A DNA stretch of 60,886 bases from Moheibacter sp035515075 (GCA_035515075.1 DATJBZ010000002.1:1-60886); one strand, 5' to 3'; counted from the stretch's first letter, positions 51,879 through 60,746 are shown. Made by a program: numbers and translations. The notes: a model not told the origin generated them from the sequence alone.

Positions 51879-52478
51879 TCAATTACAAATTTCAGGACAA
51901 CTATTGATGTAGTTCCCTATCCCACTTGGTTTAGGACTTTTTTCAGCTGTGTCTATTTCATCAACTGCATCAATTTTCCTGCTCAATAGCTCTTCTATTT
52001 TGACCAGTTTCCCTTTTTGGGAAAGCAAAGGATCAAAACCTACATTGCGATTGCCGTCATGATAGGTAGGTGCATACATAAAAGTCAGACCGTAATCTTT
52101 GTTAGAAAGATTGGGTAAATTCGGTTCAGCTGCTTTATATTGTGAAAAAATGAATTCAATCCCGTTGATTGCAATGTCTTTTTCTTGGGCTTGTTTACGT
52201 GCATAAGCAATGTAATTTTCTAAATCTTCCAAAGAAATCCATGAGCGCAAAGCGTATTCATCTCCATTGACGCCAGGATGTGCATCTTGGAAATATTTTA
52301 ATTGCTCTTTTGCCGCTTCAACGGAAATCAAATTCCTTGGGAGAAGCATTTCTTCAGTTGAAGTAGAGACTACTTCTTTTTTGTCACTTTCTTCTTGTTG
52401 AACTGCTTTGTCACAAGAAAAAACACTCAGCATCAAGCTAGCTGATAATAGTAAATAAGTTGATTTCATGATTTTCAT
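51879..52478 (-). CDS. Hypothetical lipoprotein, first gene of the signalling cluster
   Basis: 199 residues. The signal peptide ends in SVFSC at about residue 22, and a low-complexity acidic linker of about 20 residues follows. The globular part contains EAAKEQLKYFQDAHPGVNGD and LEDLENYIAYARKQAQEKDI and ends SCPEICN with two cysteines. The family is not recognised. It lies 14 bases upstream of the membrane protein, and together with kinase and regulator it makes a four-gene cluster. A -7-like box TAACTTAG is at 52495-52502. Met4 is an alternative start. Confidence 0.6.
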   Translation of the reverse strand: MKIMKSTYLLLSASLMLSVFSCDKAVQQEESDKKEVVSTSTEEMLLPRNLISVEAAKEQLKYFQDAHPGVNGDEYALRSWISLEDLENYIAYARKQAQEKDIAINGIEFIFSQYKAAEPNLPNLSNKDYGLTFMYAPTYHDGNRNVGFDPLLSQKGKLVKIEELLSRKIDAVDEIDTAEKSPKPSGIGNYINSCPEICN

Positions 52479-52494
52479 TTTAATTTAAGAAAAA

Positions 52495-52502
52495 CTAAGT
52501 TA
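52495..52502 (-). promoter_or_regulatory. -7-like box of the signalling cluster
   Basis: TAACTTAG on the minus strand, 16 bases before the first gene of the cluster. Confidence 0.4.
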
Positions 52503-52703
52503 AGACTTATATTCTTTGATTCAACTAACTAATTTTATCCTTTAAAAACAAAACACAATTACAAGCCTTTAAAAATGATTTTTCATTAAAAATTCAGGAA
52601 AAACCCTTTGAATTATCAGGAAAAATGTATGTAAACTTTTTCTAAAAATTTAGCCAAATCAGGATTCCTAAAGACGAAATGAAATTAGATTCTATAAATA
52701 TTG

Positions 52704-52711
52704 TATTTTTG
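52704..52711 (+). promoter_or_regulatory. -7 box of icmF
   Basis: TATTTTTG on the plus strand, 22 bases before the icmF start. No cobalamin riboswitch was seen upstream. Confidence 0.45.
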
Positions 52712-52733
52712 GCGGTATTCAAATTAGAGAGAA

Positions 52734-55700
52734 ATGTCAAAGAACCATGAGATAAAAGAATTCGATATCAAAAAAGATATTTACCAACCCAAAAACGCCA
52801 TTCGTGTCGTGACGGCCGCTTCGCTTTTTGATGGACACGATGTGGCCATCAACATCATGCGCCGAATGATCCAAAGAACTGGCGTTGAGGTGATTCATTT
52901 AGGACACGACCGAAGTGTGGAAGAAGTAGTCAACACCGCGATTCAAGAAGACGCACAAGCGATTGCAATGACTTCTTACCAAGGAGGACACAACGAGTAC
53001 TTCAAATACATGCACGATTTATTGCAAGAAAAAGGCGCCCACCACATCAAAATTTTTGGCGGCGGTGGCGGTGTGATTCTTCCCAGTGAAATCAAAGACT
53101 TGATGGATTATGGAATTTGTAGAATTTATTCGCCAGACGATGGCCGTGATTTGGGATTGCAAGGAATGATCAATGATTTGGTGATGAAGTCCGACTTTCC
53201 AACTGGCGATAAATTGGAGCAAAAAATGATCGATCGTTTGGCCGAAAAAGACATCCACCATTTGGCGCAAACCATTTCTGCTTTTGAGAACAATTTGGAA
53301 AAATACGCTTCTTTTTACCAAGAAGTACAGGATAAAGCTGCTCAAAAATTCATTCCTATTTTAGGAATGACAGGAACAGGTGGAGCGGGAAAATCCTCTT
53401 TGGTCGATGAACTCGTTCGCCGTTATTTGTTGGATTTTCCAGAGAAAACCATCGCGATTATTTCAGTCGATCCGACCAAACGAAAAACAGGCGGAGCCCT
53501 TTTGGGTGATAGAATTCGTATGAACTCCATCAACAATGCACGCGTGTACATGCGCTCCATGGCGACACGTCAAACCAACTCTTCGATTTCAAAACACATT
53601 GCACCTGCTTTGGATGTTTTGAAAGCAGCTGATTTTGATTTAATTATTTTAGAAACTTCAGGCATTGGACAATCAGGTGCAGAGGTTTTGGAATACGCTG
53701 ATTTACCGATGTATGTGATGACGCCTGAATACGGCGCAGCTTCTCAATTAGAGAAAATTGACATGCTCGATTATGCGGAAATTGTTACTTTGAATAAATT
53801 CGATAAAAAAGGAGCAGAAGATGCCTTGCGCGACATCAAAAAGCAATACCAAAGAAACCACGAACGCTTTGACGAAGCACCAGAAAACATGCCGGTCTAT
53901 CCGACAAGAGCTTCTCAGTTCAACGATGCTGGAACCAATGATTTGTATAAAGCTTTGATGGAAAAATTGAATGAAATTTCAACAGGAAATTTCCCATCCA
54001 ATTTAAGTTTTGACAAAGTAGCCAAAGAACAAGTGACTGCAGTCATTCCAGCCAAACGAATCCGATATTTGTCTGAAATTGTGGAAAACAACCACCACTA
54101 TGATCGTTGGGCAAAAGAACAAAGTCAGTTGGCACAAGAAGCCTATGCACTCGATCTTTCTGCCAAAATTCTAAACGATGAAAACAAAGCATTGGACTTA
54201 GAAAGCATTAAAAATGAAAAGTTAGAACGATTGACCCCTGAAAATAAGGAGTTGATCTCCAATTGGGAAACAAGAAAAAAACAATACACTGACGAAATTT
54301 ATTCGTTCAAAGTCCGTGACAAAGAAATTAAAATAGCAACCCATACGGAGTCTTTGTCGCATTTACAAATTCCAAAAGTAAGTTTGCCGAAATACCAAGC
54401 GTGGGGCGATATTTTGCAATGGAGTTTGCAAGAAAATATTCCTGGCGAATTTCCTTATACCGCAGGAATTTATCCGTTTAAACGAACTGGAGAAGATCCA
54501 ACCCGAATGTTTGCGGGTGAAGGTGGACCCGAAAGAACCAACCGTCGTTTTCACTATGTGAGCTTAGGCATGCCTGCAGCGCGTTTATCGACCGCTTTTG
54601 ACAGTGTAACTCTGTATGGTCAAGATCCTGCAACACGTCCTGATATTTATGGAAAAATTGGCAATGCTGGAGTGTCTATTGCGACTTTGGATGATGCTAA
54701 AAAACTGTATTCAGGTTTTGATTTATGTGCGCCAACGACTTCGGTTTCAATGACGATCAATGGCCCTGCGCCAATGTTGTTAGCTTTTTTCATGAATGCT
54801 GCCATCGATCAACAATGTGAATTGTACATCAAAGAAAATAATTTAGAAGACAAAGTTGAAGCGCGTTTAAAAGATAAATTTGAAAACAAAGGTTTAAAAA
54901 GACCCGTTTACAACGGCGAATTACCCGAAGGAAACAACGGTTTAGGGTTGATGTTGCTGGGCATTACTGGCGATGAAATTCTTCCAAAAGAAGTGTATGC
55001 CGAAATCAAAACCCGCACCATGGCAACTGTTCGTGGAACGGTTCAAGCCGACATTCTAAAAGAAGATCAAGCACAAAACACTTGTATTTTCTCTACCGAA
55101 TTTGCGTTGCGTTTGATGGGCGATGTCCAACAATACTTTATTGAGAAAAAAGTACGGAATTTTTATTCGGTTTCGATTTCTGGTTACCACATTGCCGAAG
55201 CAGGCGCCAATCCCATTACCCAATTGGCATTTACTTTGGCCAATGGATTTACCTATGTCGAATACTATTTGTCACGCGGCATGAATATCGACGATTTCGC
55301 TCCGAATTTGTCTTTCTTTTTCTCAAATGGAATCGATCCAGAATATGCAGTCATCGGCCGTGTCGCTCGAAGAATTTGGGCAAAAGCCATGAAAGAAAAA
55401 TACGGCGCCAACGAACGTTCGCAAATGTTGAAATACCATATCCAAACTTCAGGTCGTTCTTTGCACGCACAAGAAATTGCGTTCAACGACATCCGAACGA
55501 CTTTGCAAGCTTTGTATGCGATTTATGACAACTGTAATTCACTACATACCAATGCGTATGACGAAGCGATTACAACGCCTACGGAAGAGTCAGTACGTCG
55601 TGCTATGGCCATTCAGCTGATCATCAACAAAGAATTGGGCTTGGCGAAAAACGAAAATCCAATGCAAGGTTCTTTCATTATCGAAGAATTGACTGATTTG

Positions 55701-56132
55701 GTGGAAGAAGCGGTTTATACTGAATTTGATCGTTTGACCGATCGTGGTGGCGTTTTGGGCGCAATGGAAACCATGTACCAACGGGGAAAAATCCAAGATG
55801 AAAGCATGTATTACGAGCATTTGAAACATACAGGCGAGTTCCCGATCATTGGGGTGAACACCTTTTTAGGTTCGGATGGTTCGCCAACAATGTTGCCCAA
55901 AGAAGTGATTCGTTCGACTGAAGAGGAAAAACAATTCCAAATTCAAATGGTTCAGAATTACCAAAATGCCAACCAAGAACATTCCAACGAAAGCATTCAA
56001 TCTTTGCATGATGCTGCTTTGAATAATGAGAATTTGTTTGAAAAAATCATGGAAGCAGTCAAAGTAAATTCTTTGGGAGAAATCACCGATTCACTCTTCA
56101 ATGTCGGCGGAAAATACCGAAGAAATATGTAA
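52734..56132 (+). CDS. icmF: Fused isobutyryl-CoA mutase IcmF
   Basis: 1132 residues in one chain. Domains in order: a B12-binding domain with the cobalt-ligand His35 in FDGHDVAIN and SYQGGHNEYF; a MeaB-type GTPase with P-loop GMTGTGGAGKSS (residues 211-222); and an acyl-CoA mutase barrel from about residue 550 to the end. In the mutase, TRMFAGEGGPE puts Phe593 where methylmalonyl-CoA mutases have Tyr, and a Gln precedes NTCIF, both as in isobutyryl-type enzymes. It interconverts isobutyryl-CoA and n-butyryl-CoA in branched-chain acyl metabolism, with GTPase editing the cofactor. The name is from memory of the family. Confidence 0.9.
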   Translation: MSKNHEIKEFDIKKDIYQPKNAIRVVTAASLFDGHDVAINIMRRMIQRTGVEVIHLGHDRSVEEVVNTAIQEDAQAIAMTSYQGGHNEYFKYMHDLLQEKGAHHIKIFGGGGGVILPSEIKDLMDYGICRIYSPDDGRDLGLQGMINDLVMKSDFPTGDKLEQKMIDRLAEKDIHHLAQTISAFENNLEKYASFYQEVQDKAAQKFIPILGMTGTGGAGKSSLVDELVRRYLLDFPEKTIAIISVDPTKRKTGGALLGDRIRMNSINNARVYMRSMATRQTNSSISKHIAPALDVLKAADFDLIILETSGIGQSGAEVLEYADLPMYVMTPEYGAASQLEKIDMLDYAEIVTLNKFDKKGAEDALRDIKKQYQRNHERFDEAPENMPVYPTRASQFNDAGTNDLYKALMEKLNEISTGNFPSNLSFDKVAKEQVTAVIPAKRIRYLSEIVENNHHYDRWAKEQSQLAQEAYALDLSAKILNDENKALDLESIKNEKLERLTPENKELISNWETRKKQYTDEIYSFKVRDKEIKIATHTESLSHLQIPKVSLPKYQAWGDILQWSLQENIPGEFPYTAGIYPFKRTGEDPTRMFAGEGGPERTNRRFHYVSLGMPAARLSTAFDSVTLYGQDPATRPDIYGKIGNAGVSIATLDDAKKLYSGFDLCAPTTSVSMTINGPAPMLLAFFMNAAIDQQCELYIKENNLEDKVEARLKDKFENKGLKRPVYNGELPEGNNGLGLMLLGITGDEILPKEVYAEIKTRTMATVRGTVQADILKEDQAQNTCIFSTEFALRLMGDVQQYFIEKKVRNFYSVSISGYHIAEAGANPITQLAFTLANGFTYVEYYLSRGMNIDDFAPNLSFFFSNGIDPEYAVIGRVARRIWAKAMKEKYGANERSQMLKYHIQTSGRSLHAQEIAFNDIRTTLQALYAIYDNCNSLHTNAYDEAITTPTEESVRRAMAIQLIINKELGLAKNENPMQGSFIIEELTDLVEEAVYTEFDRLTDRGGVLGAMETMYQRGKIQDESMYYEHLKHTGEFPIIGVNTFLGSDGSPTMLPKEVIRSTEEEKQFQIQMVQNYQNANQEHSNESIQSLHDAALNNENLFEKIMEAVKVNSLGEITDSLFNVGGKYRRNM

Positions 56133-56161
56133 GTAGTTGTGTAAAGCAACGGATTCAATTA

Positions 56162-56192
56162 AAAAAAGAACCTCATTTCGGGGTTCTTTTTT
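56162..56192 (+). terminator. Terminator of icmF
   Basis: AAAAAGAACCTC (56163-56174) pairs with a G/T-rich partner ending in TTCTTTTTT at 56191; one or two wobble pairs, followed by a T-run. Confidence 0.8.
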
Positions 56193-56350
56193 CGTTTAGT
56201 AAATAGGAGTTGTGCAAGTCAATCCTGAAAACAAACCTACTCCTCGCCTATCATTTCTCTCTATAATTTGTCCTTCAATTTAATAGGTTTCATCAAATTC
56301 TATTTTCAAAAAATTAAGCTGTACTTTCGCATCCGCAAAAAGGATAGCTT

Positions 56351-56800
56351 ATGAAACGTATCAATGAATACAAAAAACTCTTTGGGGTTGAAAAATCGAT
56401 TGAATTAAAAAATCTGAAAACCACTTACCGCAATTTGGTCAAAGAATGGCATCCTGATAAATTCCAAGAAGGAGATGAAAAGCGAGAAGAGGCCGAAGAA
56501 TTGAGCCGTAAAATCATTGATGGTTATCATTTCTTGGTAAGCATTGCGCCGGAAACAAAAGCGGCCAATTTGGAAGAATATACAGAAACGATTACCAATT
56601 CAGGCATTGCTGATTTTCAACACAAAGGCATGGTATTGCAGATCACGTATTTGGATGGAAATACCTATGAGTATTTTGGTGTGACCAAAAAAATATTTCA
56701 AAATATGGTGAACAGCAACAAAGTGAATCGTTTTGCAAAACGTACGATTTATCCCAATTACTTGTACAGAAAATCAAAACGTACGACGGAGGAAGCGTAA
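56351..56800 (+). CDS. J-domain/KTSC-domain fusion protein
   Basis: 149 residues. N-terminal half is a DnaJ J domain (residues 4-68): the HPD tripeptide sits in VKEWHPDKFQEGDEKR. C-terminal half (about 86-145) matches the KTSC domain: FQHKGMVLQITYLDGNTYEY then FGVTKKIFQNMV and RTIYPNYLYRK. The J domain stimulates Hsp70 (DnaK); the KTSC domain is poorly understood. Here the pairing suggests a specialised co-chaperone. The gene stands alone between icmF and pdhA. A weak -7-like TACTTTCG precedes it; the start is ATG at 56351. Confidence 0.85.
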   Translation: MKRINEYKKLFGVEKSIELKNLKTTYRNLVKEWHPDKFQEGDEKREEAEELSRKIIDGYHFLVSIAPETKAANLEEYTETITNSGIADFQHKGMVLQITYLDGNTYEYFGVTKKIFQNMVNSNKVNRFAKRTIYPNYLYRKSKRTTEEA

Positions 56801-57042
56801 AAAACATAGATAAAATTACATTCAAGAACTGTTTGTTAAAACAATACAAAGCAAACTGTTGAAGCAAAGAATAATGGTAAATCAAAAAAAGAACGTTGTG
56901 ATGAGCTTCTTTTGTTGCATTACTATTTAAAGGTTGTTGGAATTCGTTTCATTGAATCTATCAATCATTTGAAATTGACTGAAAAAATAATGCTGCTTTT
57001 TTCATTGATTCATTGTTTTTCAAAAAGGGATCAACCAAAAGG
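56801..57042. other. Intergenic stretch upstream of pdhA
   Basis: About 240 bases between the DnaJ-KTSC gene and the pdhA promoter. I see no terminator-quality hairpin, small gene or repeat in it. Confidence 0.4.
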
Positions 57043-57074
57043 TTTGCACAGCTAAATATTAACGAGTAAATTTG
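57043..57074 (+). promoter_or_regulatory. Promoter of pdhA
   Basis: TTTG (57043-57046), 20 bases, then TAAATTTG (57067-57074), a near-ideal Bacteroidota promoter. The ATG follows 19 bases after the box. Confidence 0.7.
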
Positions 57075-57093
57075 CCATTTCACGATAACTTTT

Positions 57094-58095
57094 ATGAAAA
57101 AGATTACAAAAGATAAGTACCTTCAATGGTACAAGGACATGATTTTTTGGAGAAGATTTGAAGACAAATGTCGTTCGCTTTATTTGAAGCAACAAATCAG
57201 AGGTTTTTTACATTTATACAATGGTCAAGAGGCTTTGCCTGCTGGTTTTTTACATGCCATGCAAGCAGAAGACAAAGTGATCACTGCTTATCGATGCCAC
57301 GTTTGGCCGATGGCGATGGGCGTTGACCCAAAGCGCATCATGGCAGAATTGTGTGGGAAAGAAACAGGAACTTCTCAAGGTTTGGGTGGTTCGATGCACA
57401 TTTTCAGCAAAGAGCATAATTTTTATGGTGGTCACGGTATCGTAGGAGGACAAATTCCTTTGGGTGCTGGGATTGCATTTGGTGACAAATTCAATGGTGG
57501 AAAGGGAGTGACCATCTGTTTATTTGGAGATGGAGCAGCACGTCAAGGTGTTTTACATGAAACTTTCAACATGGCGATGAATTGGAAATTACCAGTGGTT
57601 TTTGTTTGTGAAAACAATGGATATGCCATGGGAACTTCTTTGGAAAGAACCGCCAACCATAGCGACATTTACAAATTGGGGCAAGGCTATGAAATGCCCT
57701 CCTTTGCAGTAGATGGGATGGATCCTGTCAAAGTTGCAGAAGCGGCTTTCGAAGCCATTGAAAGAGCAAGACGTGGCGATGGTCCAACTTTCTTGGACAT
57801 CAGAACTTACCGATACAGAGGACATTCTATGTCAGATGCAGAACCTTATCGTACCAAAGAAGAAGTCGAGAAATACAAAAATGAAGATCCAATTTTGTTG
57901 GTTCAACACACGATTTTGGATAAAAAATATGCGACCCAAGAAGAATTGGATGCAATCTTAGAAAAAGTAAAAGAAGAAGTAGAAGCATGTGTAGAATTCG
58001 CTGAAAACTCCGATTTCCCCGCGAAAGAAACCATGTACAAATACACTTATTCACAACAAGATTATCCGTATTTGGATCAATTTGAAAACAATTAA
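57094..58095 (+). CDS. pdhA: Pyruvate dehydrogenase E1 component, alpha subunit
   Basis: 333 residues. Thiamine-diphosphate enzyme that decarboxylates pyruvate. Seen: YRCHVWPMAMGVDPKRIMAE, GGSMHIFSKEHNFYGGHGIV, the thiamine-diphosphate motif GDGAARQGVLHETFNMAMNW (near residues 149-168, with the downstream Asn) and the phosphorylation-loop-like YRGHSMSDAEPYRTK. Needs a beta subunit, which is not next to it; pdhC (E2) follows after 5 bases. The promoter at 57043-57074 drives both. Confidence 0.95.
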   Translation: MKKITKDKYLQWYKDMIFWRRFEDKCRSLYLKQQIRGFLHLYNGQEALPAGFLHAMQAEDKVITAYRCHVWPMAMGVDPKRIMAELCGKETGTSQGLGGSMHIFSKEHNFYGGHGIVGGQIPLGAGIAFGDKFNGGKGVTICLFGDGAARQGVLHETFNMAMNWKLPVVFVCENNGYAMGTSLERTANHSDIYKLGQGYEMPSFAVDGMDPVKVAEAAFEAIERARRGDGPTFLDIRTYRYRGHSMSDAEPYRTKEEVEKYKNEDPILLVQHTILDKKYATQEELDAILEKVKEEVEACVEFAENSDFPAKETMYKYTYSQQDYPYLDQFENN

Positions 58096-58100
58096 TAATT

Positions 58101-59678
58101 ATGGCTGAAAAAATTACAATGCCGCGTTTGAGCGACACCATGGAGGAAGGAACCGTTGTAAAATGGCATAAAAATGTAGGTGAAACAGTTTCTGAAGGAG
58201 ATATTTTGGCTGAAATCGAAACAGACAAAGCCATTCAAGAATTTGAAAGTGAATATGACGGTGTGCTTTTGTACCAAGGAATTGAAGAAGGAAAAGCCGC
58301 ACCTGTGGATGCTGTTTTAGCCATCATAGGTGAAAAAGGAGAAAAAGTTGATTTGAACAATGATCATTCATCCTCAAATGATGTTGCAGTTCAATCCACT
58401 GAAAAAACTGAAACTCCAACGCAAAAGGCCGTCGATCAAACTGTACCCAAAGAGGTCAAAATCATCAATATGCCGCGTCTGAGCGATACGATGGAAGAAG
58501 GAACCGTTGCACAATGGCATAAAAAAGTAGGCGATACAGTTTCTGAAGGAGATATTTTGGCTGAAATTGAAACAGATAAAGCCGTTCAAGAATTCGAAAG
58601 CGAATATGATGGAACTTTGTTGTTCATCGGTGCTGAAGAAGGAAAAGGTGCACCAGTCGATACCATTTTAGCCATCATTGGACCAAAAGATTTTGATGTA
58701 AGTGGCATCATTTCTGGAAATCATCAGCCAACTGAAACGGTTGAAGAAAAAGAGATTGTTCAAGAAACAAAAGAATCAACGTCAATTGAACATACAGTTT
58801 CAACAACTAACAACAACCAACGAGAAAGAATTTTCGCTTCGCCTTTGGCCAAAAGCTTGGCTCAAGAAAAAGGAATTGACCTGAAACAAGTGGTTGGTTC
58901 AGGTGATCAAGGGAGAATTGTCAAAAAGGACGTAGAAAATTTCCAACCAAAAACGACTGAAAAGTCCGCTGAAGCCACTTCATTTATGGCTCAAAAAGAA
59001 ACCTTGTCGGTTCCGAATTCTCAAATGAGAAAGGTGATCGCCAAAAGGTTGTCCGCTTCTAAATTTACTGCACCGCACTATTATTTGAATGTTGAAGTCA
59101 ACATGGACAACTGCATTCTCGCGCGCAAACAAATGAACGATGCTCATCCAGAAAGCAAAATTTCATTCAATGACATCATCGTTAAAGCATCTGCTCTGGC
59201 ATTGAGAAAACATCCACAAGTTAATTCAAGTTGGCAAGACGATGCTACCTTGATTCATGGAGAAATCAATGTTGGTGTGGCCGTTGCGGTAGAAGATGGT
59301 TTGTTGGTTCCTGTTATTAAGAATACAGATTTCAAAACTTTTTCTGAAATCTCTTCAGCAGTCAAAGATTTGGCTGGAAGAGCCAGAGATCGAAAATTGA
59401 AAGCAGATGAAATGGAAGGCAGTACTTTTACGGTTTCCAATTTAGGAATGTTTGGCATCAAATCATTCACTTCTATCATCAATCAACCAAATTCCAGCAT
59501 TTTATCCGTTGGTGCAATTGTACAAAAACCAATTGTCAAAGATGGACAAATCGTTGTTGGCAACACCATGGAATTGAATATGGCGTGTGACCACAGAACC
59601 GTGGACGGTGCTACTGGCGCACAATTTCTTCAAACATTGGTGAAATATTTAGAAAATCCAATCGCGATGTTTGTTTAA
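58101..59678 (+). CDS. pdhC: Dihydrolipoamide acetyltransferase (PDH E2) with two lipoyl domains
   Basis: 525 residues. Two lipoyl domains carry the lipoylated lysine in EIETDKA at Lys43 and Lys160; they are nearly identical. Each is followed by a linker, then a peripheral-subunit-binding domain (FASPLAKSLAQEKGIDLKQV, about residue 248) and a catalytic acetyltransferase core ending ACDHRTVDGATGAQF with the catalytic His (near residue 497). The core assembles as a 24- or 60-mer and transfers acetyl groups to CoA. It starts 5 bases after pdhA. The terminator at 59704 follows. Confidence 0.96.
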   Translation: MAEKITMPRLSDTMEEGTVVKWHKNVGETVSEGDILAEIETDKAIQEFESEYDGVLLYQGIEEGKAAPVDAVLAIIGEKGEKVDLNNDHSSSNDVAVQSTEKTETPTQKAVDQTVPKEVKIINMPRLSDTMEEGTVAQWHKKVGDTVSEGDILAEIETDKAVQEFESEYDGTLLFIGAEEGKGAPVDTILAIIGPKDFDVSGIISGNHQPTETVEEKEIVQETKESTSIEHTVSTTNNNQRERIFASPLAKSLAQEKGIDLKQVVGSGDQGRIVKKDVENFQPKTTEKSAEATSFMAQKETLSVPNSQMRKVIAKRLSASKFTAPHYYLNVEVNMDNCILARKQMNDAHPESKISFNDIIVKASALALRKHPQVNSSWQDDATLIHGEINVGVAVAVEDGLLVPVIKNTDFKTFSEISSAVKDLAGRARDRKLKADEMEGSTFTVSNLGMFGIKSFTSIINQPNSSILSVGAIVQKPIVKDGQIVVGNTMELNMACDHRTVDGATGAQFLQTLVKYLENPIAMFV

Positions 59679-59703
59679 AACTTAAAAGAATAAGCGAAAC
59701 ATA

Positions 59704-59733
59704 AAATCCATCTTTCGAGGTGGATTTTTTTTT
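59704..59733 (+). terminator. Terminator after pdhC
   Basis: AAATCCATCT (59704-59713) pairs with AGGTGGATTT (59718-59727) around TTCG, one wobble, followed by a T-run. Confidence 0.8.
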
Positions 59734-59760
59734 GATTCAAACCCAAATATGATTCAAAAG

Positions 59761-60405
59761 TTATTGCGATTTTTTCAATATGCGCTGTACATTGTGCTGG
59801 AATACACCTGGTTCAGAATCAAAAATATTGGCTTTCATTGCAGCAGCCAAATCTTGGACACTGATCGGACGATAAGTTTGAAATAATCCCAAAGCATTCA
59901 ATATTTGAAAGATTTTTTCGCCCATTTTTTCCCCTACTCGATTGGAATTCGGTCTGATCAAGATACTCGGTTGAAACAAATCCAAACGTGAAAAACTTAA
60001 ATTCCTCACAGCTACTTCTAGTGTACCTTTCATGCGGTTATAAAAAATCTTTGATTCAGGAGAAGCACCTATGGCAGATAGTAAAATAAAGTGAGGTACA
60101 TTGTTTTTCTTGGTTAATTGGGCAAATTCCAATTGGTAATCATGGTCCACGATCCATTGCTGCTCTTTGCTCCCAGCTTGTTTCAGCGTAGTTCCCAAAC
60201 AAGATATCGCTACATCGCCTTGCATCAATTCTTGATAATCAAACAATCGTTCAAAGTCTACCAAAACTTCAGTCAATTTCTTCAGTTTTCTATTTGTCAA
60301 TCTTCTAACAAAAGTGATGACCTCAGTAATGCTTTCATCAGCCAGTAAGTCCTCCAATAATTCACTTCCAGTCGCACCAGTTGCACCAATCAGCAATACT
60401 TTCAT
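59761..60405 (-). CDS. NAD(P)H-binding Rossmann protein (NmrA/HTATIP2-like)
   Basis: 214 residues. Opens MKVLLIGATGATGSELLEDL with the G-x-x-G-x-x-G dinucleotide motif at residues 7-13, and contains a YNRMKGTLEVAVRNL segment carrying Tyr and Lys spaced as in atypical SDR proteins. It belongs to the NAD(P)-binding, HTATIP2/NmrA-like group, often annotated as oxidoreductase or nucleoside-diphosphate-sugar epimerase. The substrate is unknown. It converges with pdhC; the shared region has a terminator. Confidence 0.82.
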   Translation of the reverse strand: MKVLLIGATGATGSELLEDLLADESITEVITFVRRLTNRKLKKLTEVLVDFERLFDYQELMQGDVAISCLGTTLKQAGSKEQQWIVDHDYQLEFAQLTKKNNVPHFILLSAIGASPESKIFYNRMKGTLEVAVRNLSFSRLDLFQPSILIRPNSNRVGEKMGEKIFQILNALGLFQTYRPISVQDLAAAMKANIFDSEPGVFQHNVQRILKKSQ

Positions 60406-60639
60406 AATTTCAATTTACATCCCACATCAATATACAACTTTTCATCCATTATGCAGAAAACTTTTTAATTCAATTTCATTTTGCATTTAAATTGCTGCTT
60501 TTGAATCAAAAACGATCAACATCAAACGCCGCATTGTATAATTTTTCTTTGCTCAGGAGCAGCGTTCATTAGAGATAGACAAGCATCTAGATTCAATTAA
60601 ATTTTGAATTTTAATGTTGCATTAAAAAACGGTCAGCCT

Positions 60640-60688
60640 CTAGGATCTAGTGTCTAGTGTCTACTGTCTAGGATCTAGTGTCTAGATT
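60640..60688. repeat. Seven tandem CTAG-containing heptads
   Basis: Seven consecutive 7-base units: CTAGGAT, CTAGTGT, CTAGTGT, CTACTGT, CTAGGAT, CTAGTGT, CTAGATT. A further CTAGATT lies at 60587-60593. CTAG is scarce in many bacterial genomes, so the density is notable. It sits between the last protein gene and the rRNA operon terminator. The rest of the stretch 60406-60712 shows no gene. Confidence 0.8.
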
Positions 60689-60712
60689 TTCGTTTGTCGT
60701 AGTTTTTAAAAC

Positions 60713-60746
60713 AAAAAATCCCCAACATTGCTGTTGAGGATTTTTA
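60713..60746 (-). terminator. Terminator of the rRNA operon
   Basis: Strong inverted repeat AAAAATCCCCAACA and TGTTGAGGATTTTT with a TTGC loop, directly after the 5S gene on the minus strand and followed there by T-rich sequence. Confidence 0.9.

Noticed and set aside
52503..52733. Cobalamin riboswitch upstream of icmF
   Set aside because: No B12-box-like GCCACTG sequence or large fold is visible; only a -7 box.
52734..56132. Two-subunit methylmalonyl-CoA mutase with separate chaperone
   Set aside because: One uninterrupted 1132-residue frame includes B12, GTPase and mutase domains, and the substrate residues fit the IcmF type.
58101..58680. Mobile-element repeat in pdhC
   Set aside because: The repeat is the paired lipoyl domains, normal for E2 proteins.
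60640..60688. CRISPR array
   Set aside because: Units are 7 bases with no spacers and no cas genes; it is a simple tandem repeat.
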